This document shows positions 8,089-16,695 of a DNA stretch of 64,000 bases, one piece after another. The translations under genes were made by a program, and so were the position numbers. The notes beneath the pieces were generated by a model, which saw only the letters and a list, made by a program, of their open reading frames with translations, did no database searches and was not told the origin of the DNA. The stretch is from Saccharomonospora cyanea NA-134 (GTDB lineage Bacteria > Actinomycetota > Actinomycetes > Mycobacteriales > Pseudonocardiaceae). The stretch spans positions 2,340,325-2,404,324 of the forward strand of contig NZ_CM001440.1 in NCBI RefSeq assembly GCF_000244975.1. Direction: 5' to 3'. Numbering within the stretch: the first letter of the stretch is position 1; each line of letters begins with the position of its first letter.

Positions 8089-8125
8089 ATGGTTGTACGT
8101 TAGGGGTCAGTGGAAGTGAACGCAA
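8080..8125 (-). promoter_or_regulatory. leaderless promoter with ArsR operator
   Basis: On the minus strand, TTGCGT (8120-8125) and TAACGT (8097-8102) are separated by exactly 17 bp. A start site 6-7 bp further on falls on the A of the ATG at 8088. The perfect palindrome TACAACCATATGGTTGTA (8080-8097) overlaps the -10 edge, the start site and the start codon. Repressor binding there would block polymerase directly. Confidence 0.7.
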
Positions 8126-8225
8126 GACCGGCCGTATCCGAGTGGCCGGACGGCCGTCGGGGTAGGGAAGGAGAGAACGCCACGGTGACACTGCCGTGGC
8201 GCTGATCCGACGGGAGGTCGGAGCC

Positions 8226-8561
8226 GTGAGCGCACACGCGGTGGACGAGGTCTGGGACGACTGGAACGACGCCGTCAACATGACGGCCAGGGAACTGGAG
8301 GACTGGCTGGACACGCCCGAGTCGCGCGGCGTCGGCGACAAGAGCTCCGGCGGGGAATCCACGGGACACGAGTCCGGGCGGCGCATCGTGGCGCTGCTTC
8401 GGGCGAAGAAGAGCGAACTCGGCGAGGACGACGCCGCGCACATGCGCAAGGTGGTTTCCTACGTGCACCGGCACCTCGCTCAGCGTCCGGACGGTGACGT
8501 GTCGGACACGCCGTGGCGTTACTCGCTGATGAACTGGGGTCACGACCCGCTGAAGGACTGA
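8226..8561 (+). CDS. DUF3140 family protein
   Basis: GTG start at 8226, chosen for GGGAGG 8 bp upstream; 111 residues. It has the family's hallmarks: NMTARELEDWLDTPES early, GRRIVALLRAKK in the middle, and the conserved end VSDTPWRYSLMNWGHDPLK. These are small soluble helical proteins of unknown function, widespread in actinobacteria and cyanobacteria. It stands alone between the arsR promoter and the LysR gene. Confidence 0.85.
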   Translation: MSAHAVDEVWDDWNDAVNMTARELEDWLDTPESRGVGDKSSGGESTGHESGRRIVALLRAKKSELGEDDAAHMRKVVSYVHRHLAQRPDGDVSDTPWRYSLMNWGHDPLKD

Positions 8562-8656
8562 CCCGCCCACCCTCGTGTCGGTGTTCGTCCCCCGACTTCG
8601 GGGTACTGCGACTCGCGCACGCGATCGATCGAGACCGTGACCGGAGGCGGGGCAGT

Positions 8657-8692
8657 GCATCCCCGGCATCCCCGGCATCCCCGGCATCCCCG
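8657..8692 (+). repeat. 9-bp tandem repeat, four units
   Basis: The unit GCATCCCCG occurs four times without interruption in the 260-bp gap between the DUF3140 and LysR genes. It is too short and too local to be CRISPR. It could be a slippage-prone spacer or a weak regulatory array. Confidence 0.8.
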
Positions 8693-8821
8693 ACACCCTG
8701 CCCTCCCGGCCTCACCGAGAGCGGAGCCGTCGGCGACGAAGCCTGACTCGGGCGGGCCGGATCACACCCGAGCCGCCGTCGTTCGAGGGGACACGCTCGG
8801 TGGCTGACTATTCTCGGCGGC

Positions 8822-9757
8822 GTGTCCCGCCTCGACCGCACACCGTCGTTCACGTTCCGGCAACTGTCCGCGTTCGTCGCCGTGGCCGAAACCGGCACGA
8901 TCAGTGCGGCGGCGTCGCTGTTGATGGTGTCACCCTCGGCCGTGTCGCTGACGATCAGTGACCTGGAGAAGGTTCTGCGCACGCAGTTGTGCGTGCGACG
9001 ACGGGCACACGGCGTCCAGCTCACGCCGACGGGCCAGGCCATGCTCGCTCGTGCCCGGGTGCTCTTGCAACAGGCGTCGGAGATGGAAGCCGGGTCGACC
9101 GACAGCGGTGGCGAGCCGGCGGGCCCGTTGTCGATCGGGTGCTATCCGACCGTCGGACCCACCGTCCTGCCGCCGCTGCTGGCGAGGTTCACCGAGCTGC
9201 ATCCTGCCGTCACGATCCGCTTCCACGAGGCGACGGCCGACGAACTGGCGACCAAACTGGACAGTGGCGAGCTGGACGCGGTGATCGTCTACGACCTCGA
9301 CGTCCCGCCGACCTGGCAGAGCGCGACCCTGCTCACCCGGCACCCCACGCTGGTGGTGGCCAACGATCACCCGCTGGCCGGGGAGGCCGGTCCGGTGGCG
9401 CTGGCGGAGGTCGCCGACGAACCCATGGTGCTGTTGGACACCGCACCCAGCGCGGAGCACGCCATGCGCGTGTGCGCGGCCGCCGGGTTCACCCCGACCG
9501 TCGCCTACCGGACCGCGAACTACGAGACCGTCCGCGCGTTCGTGGGCTGGGGCCTCGGCTGGACGATCATGTTGCAACAGCCGCAGCTGAACACCACCTA
9601 CGGCGGGCTCGGTGTGGTGGCGCGCCCGATCGGCGACCCCCGTCTGGAGCCGGTGCGGCTCCTCATCGCCTGGAAGCAGGATGTGCTGCTCAGCCGGGTC
9701 ACACGCGAGTTCATCCGGTTCGCCGTCGACCGCTACGCCGCCGCCGAAGGGCGCTGA
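8822..9757 (+). CDS. LysR-family transcriptional regulator
   Basis: GTG start; 311 residues. The N-terminal winged helix is TFRQLSAFVAVAETGTISAA, then SPSAVSLTISDLEKVL. An effector-binding periplasmic-protein-like domain follows from about residue 95 (PLSIGCYPTVGPTVLPPLL). It lies directly upstream of, and in the same direction as, the acyl-CoA dehydrogenase operon, with 185 bp between them. It is therefore the likely activator of that catabolic operon, sensing a pathway substrate or intermediate. The effector cannot be read from the sequence. Confidence 0.9.
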   Translation: MSRLDRTPSFTFRQLSAFVAVAETGTISAAASLLMVSPSAVSLTISDLEKVLRTQLCVRRRAHGVQLTPTGQAMLARARVLLQQASEMEAGSTDSGGEPAGPLSIGCYPTVGPTVLPPLLARFTELHPAVTIRFHEATADELATKLDSGELDAVIVYDLDVPPTWQSATLLTRHPTLVVANDHPLAGEAGPVALAEVADEPMVLLDTAPSAEHAMRVCAAAGFTPTVAYRTANYETVRAFVGWGLGWTIMLQQPQLNTTYGGLGVVARPIGDPRLEPVRLLIAWKQDVLLSRVTREFIRFAVDRYAAAEGR

Positions 9758-9942
9758 CCAGCGCTCTTGAGTTTTCCTCACGTCCCTCCTGAGGTCTTTG
9801 TGCTTTTCTGCTGATCGGCTCGGGGTGATGCTCTGATCAGCCACCGATGAGGTGAGCCGGCCCGCCCGGGGATGTGCTGCCGCCTGTCCTGTGCGCCTCC
9901 GGGGTGTGTCGCCGACCACCACCGAGAGTGAGGACTTCGAGC

Positions 9943-11127
9943 ATGACCGACGCCGCGCCTTCGCCGCCCGTCTTCTTCGACCCCGACTACGACGAGTTCG
10001 CCCGATGGGTCCGCGATTTCGCCGCGCCGTTCTCCGACGGCTACCTCGGCCGCGCCCACAGTGAGGACTTCCCGTGGGACCTCGCGCGGAAGATGGCCGC
10101 CCAGGGGCTGCTCGGGCTCGGCGTGTCCGAGAAGTTCGGCGGCCAGGGCCGGATCGGGGAGGAGCTGACCAAGGTTCACCTCGGCATCGCCCACGAGGAG
10201 CTGGCCTACGCCGACTTCTACCTCTCCCAGCTCGCCTACACCGACAACCTCACCGGCCCGCTGCTCGAACGGTTCCTCCCCCCGGACGTCGCCGCCGACT
10301 GGGTGCCCGGCATCGTCGAGGGGCGGCACATCGTCGCGCTCGGGTTGACCGAGCCCGGCAGCGGCTCCGACGCGATGGCCATGCGGATGCGCGCCGAGCG
10401 CGTCGACGGCGGCTGGAAGCTCAACGGGGAGAAGACGTCCATCACGTTCGCGCCCCACGCCAAAGGCATGGTCACCTTCGCCAAGGTGCACGGCGAGACG
10501 AAGGGGACCAGCGGAGTCACCGCCTTCCTGGTGCCCCTGGACTCCCCGGGCGTGAGCATGCAGAGGTTCCACGATCCCGGCTGGAAACCACTCGGCCGCG
10601 CCGGGGTGTTCCTCGACGACGTGGTGGTGCCCGACCACCTCGTGATCGGCGGGATCGGTGACGGCTTCCGCCTGGTGATGGCCGAGTTCGACTACACCCG
10701 GTCCGTCATCGGGCTGATGTCCACGGGCGTGGCCCGCAAGGCACTCGACATGACCATCGAGCACGTCAAGACCCGGCACGCCTTCGGTCGCCCCGTGGCC
10801 GCCAACCAGGGTGTGTCGTTCCCGATCGCCGAGCACGCCACCCGGCTGGAGGCGGCCCGCTGGCTCACCTACCGCGCCCTGTCGCTGGCGGACGCGGGCA
10901 AGCCGTTCACCAAGGAAGCGGCGATGACCAAACTGATGGCCACCGACGTGTCGTTGCGGACCATCCGCGACTGCATCGTGCTGCACGGCCATCTCGGCTA
11001 CTCCGAGGAACTGCCGCTGCAGGCCATGCTGCGCGACGTCTCCGGCCTGGAGATCGGTGAGGGCACACCGCAGATCCAGAAGGTCGTCATCAGCCGCGCG
11101 CTGCTGGGCCGGGAGGCGACCCGGTGA
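9943..11127 (+). CDS. acyl-CoA dehydrogenase
   Basis: ATG 9943 (MTDAAPSPPVFFDP); 394 residues, the usual family length. The FAD-binding signature is LGLTEPGSGSDAM near residue 135. The catalytic base is probably the Glu of LEIGEGTPQIQK near the C-terminus, in the position of the MCAD Glu-376 motif. The flavoenzyme forms an alpha,beta double bond in an acyl-CoA. The HEELAYADFYLSQ region resembles alicyclic acyl-CoA dehydrogenases (AliB-like), but that is a loose impression. It is first in a tight operon: its stop overlaps the next start by 4 bp. Confidence 0.88.
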   Translation: MTDAAPSPPVFFDPDYDEFARWVRDFAAPFSDGYLGRAHSEDFPWDLARKMAAQGLLGLGVSEKFGGQGRIGEELTKVHLGIAHEELAYADFYLSQLAYTDNLTGPLLERFLPPDVAADWVPGIVEGRHIVALGLTEPGSGSDAMAMRMRAERVDGGWKLNGEKTSITFAPHAKGMVTFAKVHGETKGTSGVTAFLVPLDSPGVSMQRFHDPGWKPLGRAGVFLDDVVVPDHLVIGGIGDGFRLVMAEFDYTRSVIGLMSTGVARKALDMTIEHVKTRHAFGRPVAANQGVSFPIAEHATRLEAARWLTYRALSLADAGKPFTKEAAMTKLMATDVSLRTIRDCIVLHGHLGYSEELPLQAMLRDVSGLEIGEGTPQIQKVVISRALLGREATR

Positions 11128-12353
11128 GCGGCGCACTGCGGGGCGTGCGGGTGATCGACCTGACCCAGGCACTCGCCGGACCCTTCTGCACGTCCGTGCT
11201 GGCCGACCACGGCGCCGACGTGGTCAAGGTCGAGGCTCCGCGCGGGGACTTCATGCGCAACAACGGCCCGTTCGCCGACGACGACACCCACCGCCCCTAT
11301 GGAGGCACCTTCGCGTCGGCGAACCGCAACAAGCGCAGCATCGTGCTGGACCTGAAGAAGCCTGAAGCGCGCGACGTGCTGCTCCGCCTCGTCGAGGGCG
11401 CCGACGTGCTGGTGGAGAACTTCAGCGCGGGAGTGATGCAGCGGCTCGGGCTCGACTACGAGACGCTGTCCGCCCGCAACCCGCGCCTCGTCTACACGTC
11501 GATCCGGGGGTTCGGCGACGAGGTCGGCGGCGAGAGTCCCTACCGCGACTGGCCCGCCTTCGACATCGTCGCGCAGGCGATGGGCGGCCTGATGAGCATC
11601 ACGGGACCCGACGCCGACACACCCGTGCGCGTCGGTTCCGGTCTCGGTGACACCGTGCCCGGACTGTTCGCCGCGTTCGGCACGCTCGCCGCTCTGCGGG
11701 AGGCCGAACACACCGGCAAGGGGCAGTACGTCGACGTCGCGATGGTCGACAGCGTGCTCGCGGTGTCCGAAGTGGTCGTCAACAACTACGCCGCCACAGG
11801 GCAGGTACCGCGTCCGATCGGCAACCAGCTCGCGGGTTTCGCGCCGTTCGACACGGTGCGTGCCAAGGACGGCCAGGTGACCCTCGGCGCCCCGCATCGT
11901 CCCCAGTGGACGAAGCTGTGCACGATCATGGGTCGGCCCGAGCTCATCGACGACCCGAGGTTCGACACCGACCACAACCGCTGGGTCCACCGCGACGAGG
12001 TCTACGAGATCCTCAACGCCTGGACTGAGCAGCACACGGTCGCCGAACTCATGGAGCTGCTGGGCGGCCAGGTGCCGCTCGCGCCCATCCTCGACGCCGA
12101 GGCCATCTTCGAGGACCCGCACTTCGCCGCGCGGGACATGCTGCCCGAGGTCGAGCACCCGGGGACCGGCCGCAAGACCGTGGTCGTGGGCATCCCGGCC
12201 AAGCTCTCCGCCACTCCCGGCGCGGTCTCGCGCCGGGCACCGCTCCTCGGTGAGCACACCGAAGAGGTGCTGCGCGAGGCGGGTCTCGACGACGCCGCCA
12301 TCGACTCCCTGCGCGCCGCGGGCGCCACCGTCCGTCAGGAGAAGAACTCATGA
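11124..12353 (+). CDS. family III CoA-transferase (CaiB/BaiF)
   Basis: GTG start overlapping the previous stop (GTGA); 409 residues. It opens with LRGVRVIDLTQALAGPFCT and HGADVVKVEAPRGD, the standard CaiB/BaiF N-terminus. ENFSAGVMQRLGLDYETL and the Asp-containing SGLGDTVPGLFAAFGTL follow; this is the likely site of the aspartyl-CoA anhydride intermediate. The enzyme moves CoA between carboxylic acids and so probably activates the operon's substrate acid. It is translationally coupled to the gene on each side. Confidence 0.9.
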   Translation: MSGALRGVRVIDLTQALAGPFCTSVLADHGADVVKVEAPRGDFMRNNGPFADDDTHRPYGGTFASANRNKRSIVLDLKKPEARDVLLRLVEGADVLVENFSAGVMQRLGLDYETLSARNPRLVYTSIRGFGDEVGGESPYRDWPAFDIVAQAMGGLMSITGPDADTPVRVGSGLGDTVPGLFAAFGTLAALREAEHTGKGQYVDVAMVDSVLAVSEVVVNNYAATGQVPRPIGNQLAGFAPFDTVRAKDGQVTLGAPHRPQWTKLCTIMGRPELIDDPRFDTDHNRWVHRDEVYEILNAWTEQHTVAELMELLGGQVPLAPILDAEAIFEDPHFAARDMLPEVEHPGTGRKTVVVGIPAKLSATPGAVSRRAPLLGEHTEEVLREAGLDDAAIDSLRAAGATVRQEKNS

Positions 12354-13516
12354 AGATCGTCAAGGTCGAAGCCGTCCCGGTGTCCACGCCGCTGACCCGG
12401 CCGTTCCTGATGCCCGGCACGAGGATCACCCACATCCACAGCGTGCTGCTGAAGCTCCACACCGACGACGGGCTCGTCGGCTACGCGGACTCCGGCGACA
12501 CCTCCACCTGGTACCGAGGTGAGATCCAGGAATCGATCATGGGGATGATCTGCGAGCACATCGCGCCCCGGTTCCTCATCGGCGCCGATCCCCGCGACAT
12601 CGAGAAGATCGTCGGGCAGATGGACACGTTCGTCCGCGACAACAACCAGGCCAAGGCCACGGTCGACTTCGCGCTGCACGACCTGAAGGGCAAGGCGTTC
12701 GGCGTGCCCGTGTACCAGCTGCTGGGCGGCAGGAACACCGAGGCGTCCGTGCAGGGCTGGGTCGTCTCCGCCGGACCGGTCGACCAGGTGGTCGGCGAAG
12801 CCGTCACCGCCGTCGAGCAGGGCTTCGCTCTGATCAAGCTCAAGTCCGACGGCAACACCGACCACGACGTCGACAACGTCCGCGAGGTGCGGGCGGCGCT
12901 CGGCGACGACGCCCGCATCGTGGTGGACGCCAACGGGTTCTGGACCTACGAGCAGGCGTTGCGCACGATGCGCAGGCTCGACGCCTACGGCATGTACTGC
13001 ATCGAGCAGCCGGTGCCCCACTGGGACATCGAGGGCATGGCCCGCCTGCGCGCCCGGATCGACACCCCCGTCTTCGCCGACGAGTCGGCGCAGGAACTGC
13101 ACGACATCAAGGAGATCATCGATCGTCGCGCCGCCGACGGCCTGTTCATCAAGATGCAGAAGGCCGGCGGTCTGCTGAAGGCGCAGCGGTGGCTGACCAT
13201 GGCCAGGCTGGCCGATCTGCCCGTGATGAGCGGCTGCATGATCGGCTCCGGCCTGGAGGCCAGCCCGTCCGCCCACCTCATGATCGCGAACAACTGGGCG
13301 TCGCAGTTCGTCCACGAGAACCTCGGCCCACTCATCATCCACGGCCAGTGGGAGAACGAGAAACAGCCGATCGAGAACGACATCGCGAAGAACCCGCCGA
13401 TCTTCTCCGACGGCAAGCTCTATCCCAACGAGGGCCCCGGATTCGGCATCGAACTGAACGAGGAGTTCATCGCCGCCAACATCACCCCCGGCAAGCAACC
13501 CCGCACGGTGCGGTGA
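12350..13516 (+). CDS. enolase-superfamily enzyme, muconate-lactonizing type
   Basis: 388 residues, ATG overlapping the previous stop. The barrel shows the K-x-K pair in ALIKLKSDG (about residue 163). The three metal ligands are in VVDANGFW (about 191), CIEQP (about 218) and FADES (about 242). A second catalytic Lys is in FIKMQKAGGL (about 267). Lys on both sides marks the muconate-lactonizing/dipeptide-epimerase subgroup rather than true mandelate racemase, which uses His-Asp. The protein abstracts a proton alpha to a carboxylate, giving epimerisation, lactonisation or dehydration. Substrate unknown; presumably the acid handled by the adjacent CoA-transferases. Confidence 0.88.
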   Translation: MKIVKVEAVPVSTPLTRPFLMPGTRITHIHSVLLKLHTDDGLVGYADSGDTSTWYRGEIQESIMGMICEHIAPRFLIGADPRDIEKIVGQMDTFVRDNNQAKATVDFALHDLKGKAFGVPVYQLLGGRNTEASVQGWVVSAGPVDQVVGEAVTAVEQGFALIKLKSDGNTDHDVDNVREVRAALGDDARIVVDANGFWTYEQALRTMRRLDAYGMYCIEQPVPHWDIEGMARLRARIDTPVFADESAQELHDIKEIIDRRAADGLFIKMQKAGGLLKAQRWLTMARLADLPVMSGCMIGSGLEASPSAHLMIANNWASQFVHENLGPLIIHGQWENEKQPIENDIAKNPPIFSDGKLYPNEGPGFGIELNEEFIAANITPGKQPRTVR

Positions 13517-14679
13517 TGGGCAGCCACGCAGCCGGACCGCTCACCGGCCTCAGGGTGGTGGAACTCGCAGGGCTCGGCCCCGCGCCGTTCGCGGCCATGT
13601 TCCTCGCCGACCTCGGCGCGGACGTCGTGCGTGTCCAGCGCCCGAACGCCGGGTTCACCATGCCGATCGACCCGCGACGGGACACCCTGCAGCGTGGCAA
13701 ACGGACGCTCGACGTCGACCTCAAGCATCCGGACGGCGCCGAGGTGGTGCTGGCACTGGCCGAACACGCCGACGTGCTCGTCGAGGGTTACCGGCCCGGG
13801 GTGGCCGAACGGCTCGGTCTCGGCCCCGCCGACTGCTGGGCCCGGAACCCGGCCCTGGTCTACGGCCGCATGACCGGCTGGGGCCAGGACGGGCCGTGGG
13901 CGCAGCGTGCCGGGCACGACCCCACCTACCAGGCCATCACCGGATCCCTGCACGCGATCGGCCGCGCGGGTGGCCCACCGCAACTGCCGTTGAGCCTCGT
14001 CGGCGACTTCGGCGGCGGCGCCCTGTACCTGGTGTCGGGCATCCTCGCGGCGTTGTGGGAGGCGCAGCGCTCCGGTCGCGGCCAGGTGGTCGACGCCGCG
14101 ATCGTCGACGGCGTCGCGCACCTCATGGCCAACCCGTACTCGCTGCTGGCGGGTGGGGCGTGGAACGACGAGCGCGGCACCAACCTCATCGACAGCGGCG
14201 CCCCGTTCGTCGACGTGTACGAGACCGCGGACGGCAAGCACGTCGCCGTCGCCGCGCTGGAGCCGCCGTTCTACGCGCAACTGCTCGACGGTCTCGGCCT
14301 CACGGGCGCCGACCTGCCCGGGCAGTGGGACCGCGCGGGCTGGCCGCGGTTGCGGAAACGGTTCGCGGCCGTGTTCGCCACGCGTACCCGCGACGAGTGG
14401 GCCGCACGATTCGAGGGCACCGACGCCTGCGTGGCGCCGGTGCTGTCGATGACCGAGGCCCCGCACGCCGAACACCTGGTGGCCCGCGGCACCTTCCTCG
14501 ACCGCGACGGGCACCCGGAACCAGCACCCGCGCCCCGGTTCAGCCGCACGCCCACCGGGGTTCCGGACCCACCCCCCGGGCCCGGCGACACCGACCCACG
14601 GACGGTGCTGGAGGACTGGAACGTCCCGGGCGCGAGCGTCCTGCTCGATGGAGGCGCGATCACGCGAACCGAACGCTGA
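13516..14679 (+). CDS. alpha-methylacyl-CoA racemase-like CaiB/BaiF enzyme
   Basis: The ATG shares one base with the previous stop (TGATG); 387 residues. Its residues match those of alpha-methylacyl-CoA racemase rather than a transferase: His-Asp in RAGHDPTYQA, Asp in LVGDFGGGALY and Glu in ALEPPFYAQL. It would epimerise a 2-methyl or 2-aryl acyl-CoA, delivering the stereoisomer needed by the acyl-CoA dehydrogenase two genes upstream. A plain CoA-transferase function cannot be excluded. It is coupled to the enolase-superfamily gene. Confidence 0.85.
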   Translation: MGSHAAGPLTGLRVVELAGLGPAPFAAMFLADLGADVVRVQRPNAGFTMPIDPRRDTLQRGKRTLDVDLKHPDGAEVVLALAEHADVLVEGYRPGVAERLGLGPADCWARNPALVYGRMTGWGQDGPWAQRAGHDPTYQAITGSLHAIGRAGGPPQLPLSLVGDFGGGALYLVSGILAALWEAQRSGRGQVVDAAIVDGVAHLMANPYSLLAGGAWNDERGTNLIDSGAPFVDVYETADGKHVAVAALEPPFYAQLLDGLGLTGADLPGQWDRAGWPRLRKRFAAVFATRTRDEWAARFEGTDACVAPVLSMTEAPHAEHLVARGTFLDRDGHPEPAPAPRFSRTPTGVPDPPPGPGDTDPRTVLEDWNVPGASVLLDGGAITRTER

Positions 14680-14719
14680 CCCGAGCGCTCCCGCAACCTC
14701 ATTGACAAAGGAGTTGGTG

Positions 14720-15127
14720 ATGGTTTCACCCGACAGCGCGGTGCCGACCCGCGACGAAGCCCCGGCAGCAGCCGCACCCGCGATGCTCGTCGACGGCCGC
14801 ACGGTGCGAAGCGCCGGCACCCACGACGTCGTCGATCCCGGCACGGGGTGGGTGTTCGCCACCGCACCTCGGGGCCGTGACGCCGTGTTCGCTCAGGTCA
14901 AGGACGGGGTGCACGCCTACTCGACCGCACGCATGGGCGCTGAGGACGATCCCGGTGCGGTGGTGGACCCGCAGTGCCGGGTCCGTGGCCTCGACAACTT
15001 TCGCGTCGTCGACGCGTCGATCATGCCTAAGGTCGTCAGCGCCAACATCCATCCCACCGTGATCGCCACGGCCGAGCGGGCTGTCGGGCTGCTCCGCGGA
15101 CGACCCCCGCGGACGGTCCCCAGTTGA
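14720..15127 (+). pseudogene. chimeric relic: aldehyde dehydrogenase N-end joined to GMC oxidoreductase C-end
   Basis: The 135-codon frame has a good ribosome site (ACAAAGGAG) and ATG 14720. Residues ~25-50 (MLVDGRTVRSAGTHDVVDPG, TGWVFATAPRG) read like the N-terminus of an aldehyde dehydrogenase. From ~65 onward, HAYSTARMG, VVDPQCRVRGLDNFRVVDAS and IMPKVVSANIHPT are the C-terminal end of a GMC flavin oxidoreductase. Neither catalytic core is present. An internal deletion apparently removed most of two genes, leaving an expressible but surely inactive fusion. The original operon thus probably had a GMC alcohol oxidase. Confidence 0.75.
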
Positions 15128-15206
15128 CTCGGCACGATCTCGGTAACGCGGTTGTCGCCGCCGTACCGGCGGTGTCAGCACGAGCGATCGACAAAGGAGT
15201 CCCGTG

Positions 15207-16667
15207 ATGAGTTTTCTCGACAACGCCGCCTGGCAGGGCAAGATCTACTCGGGCGAGTGGGTGACCGGATCGGCAGGCGAAGCGAAGATCACCGAACCGG
15301 CCACCGGCGCCACCCTGGGCAGTGTCGGCATCGCCGACACCGGCGACCTCGATGCCGCGCTGTCCCGCGCCACCGAAGCCCAGCGCGCCTGGGCCGCGCT
15401 GCCGCACACCGAACGGGCGGCCGTCCTCCGGCGTGCCGGTGAGCTGTGGGAACGGCACGCCGACGAGATCGAGACGTGGATCGTGCGGGAGGCCGGGTCG
15501 CTGCGGCCGAAGGCACAGCTGGAAACGCACATCGCGGCACAGGAGTGCTACCAGTCCGCCGCGCTGCCCGCCCACCCGCTCGGCCAGGTACTGCCCAGCG
15601 AGGCCCCGAGGATGAGTTTCTCCAAGCAGGTTCCGGTCGGGGTGGTCGGTGTGATCTCACCGTTCAACTTCCCGTTGGTACTGGCCATCCGTTCGGTCGC
15701 ACCGGCGCTGGCCCTCGGCAACGCCGTCGTGCTCAAGCCCGACCCCCGCACCGCCGTGTCGGGCGGGGTGACGCTGGCCCGCGTCTTCGAGGAGGCCGGG
15801 CTACCCGCGGGTGTGCTGTCGGTGCTGCCCGGCGGCGCCGACGTCGGCGCGGCGTTGGTGGAGGACCCGCGCGTGCCGGTCATCTCGTTCACCGGCTCCA
15901 CCGGGGCCGGGCGCACCGTCGGTGCCAGCGCCTCTCGGAACCTGAAGAAGGTGCACCTGGAACTCGGTGGTAACTCCGCGATCGTCGTGCTCGACGACGC
16001 CGACCTCGATGCCACCGTGTCGGCCGGTGCCGCCGGGTCGTTCCTGCACCAGGGCCAGATCTGCATGACCACGGGCCGCCACCTGGTGCACGAGTCGGTG
16101 TACGAGGAGTACGTCGCGAAGCTCGCCGCGAAGGCCGAGGCACTGCCCGTGGGCGACCCCATGAGCGGGAAGGTGGCTCTCGGCCCGATCATCGACCAGG
16201 GTCAGCTCGACAAGATCCACGGTATGGTCACGGCGTCGGTCGAGGCGGGTGCGCGCCTGGCCGCGGGCGGCACGTACGAGGGCCTGTTCTACCGGCCGAC
16301 AGTGCTCGCCGACGTGCCCACCACCGCTCCCGCCTACGCGGACGAGGTGTTCGGCCCCGTCGCACCCGTCGTCCCGTTCGCCACCGAGGACGAAGCGGTG
16401 GCACTGGCGTCGGAGTCGGAGTACGGCCTGTCCCTGGGCATCTTCACCCGTGACATCGGCAGGGGCCTCGAACTCGCCGAGGCGATCCCCACCGGTATCG
16501 CGCACATCAACGACCAGACCGTCGGCGACGAGGCGAACATCCCGTTCGGCGGTTTCGGGGCCTCCGGTAACGGCATGCGTTTCGGTGGTGCGACCCACAA
16601 CATCGAGGCGTTCACCGAGACGCGCTGGATCACTGCGCGCCGGGACGTAGCCGGCTATCCATTCTGA
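15207..16667 (+). CDS. aldehyde dehydrogenase (benzaldehyde/vanillin dehydrogenase-like)
   Basis: ATG 15207 follows GACAAAGGAG; 486 residues. The NAD site is VVGVISPFNFPLVLAIRS, and FTGSTGAGRTVGA is the Rossmann turn. The general-base Glu is in HLELGGNSAIVV and the nucleophilic Cys in GQICMTTGRH. The conserved EVFGPVAPV and PFGGFGASGNGMRFGG are present. Overall style is that of XylC/vanillin dehydrogenase enzymes, which oxidise aromatic aldehydes to acids. It supplies the acid for CoA activation by the upstream transferase. Its leader nearly repeats that of the relic before it. Confidence 0.88.
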   Translation: MSFLDNAAWQGKIYSGEWVTGSAGEAKITEPATGATLGSVGIADTGDLDAALSRATEAQRAWAALPHTERAAVLRRAGELWERHADEIETWIVREAGSLRPKAQLETHIAAQECYQSAALPAHPLGQVLPSEAPRMSFSKQVPVGVVGVISPFNFPLVLAIRSVAPALALGNAVVLKPDPRTAVSGGVTLARVFEEAGLPAGVLSVLPGGADVGAALVEDPRVPVISFTGSTGAGRTVGASASRNLKKVHLELGGNSAIVVLDDADLDATVSAGAAGSFLHQGQICMTTGRHLVHESVYEEYVAKLAAKAEALPVGDPMSGKVALGPIIDQGQLDKIHGMVTASVEAGARLAAGGTYEGLFYRPTVLADVPTTAPAYADEVFGPVAPVVPFATEDEAVALASESEYGLSLGIFTRDIGRGLELAEAIPTGIAHINDQTVGDEANIPFGGFGASGNGMRFGGATHNIEAFTETRWITARRDVAGYPF

Positions 16668-16695
16668 CCGTCACTCCTCCCCTTAGGAACCGTCC

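Noticed and set aside
8657-8692. Short repeats as a CRISPR array
   Set aside because: Nine-bp units without spacers are a simple tandem repeat. No cas genes are present anywhere in the window.
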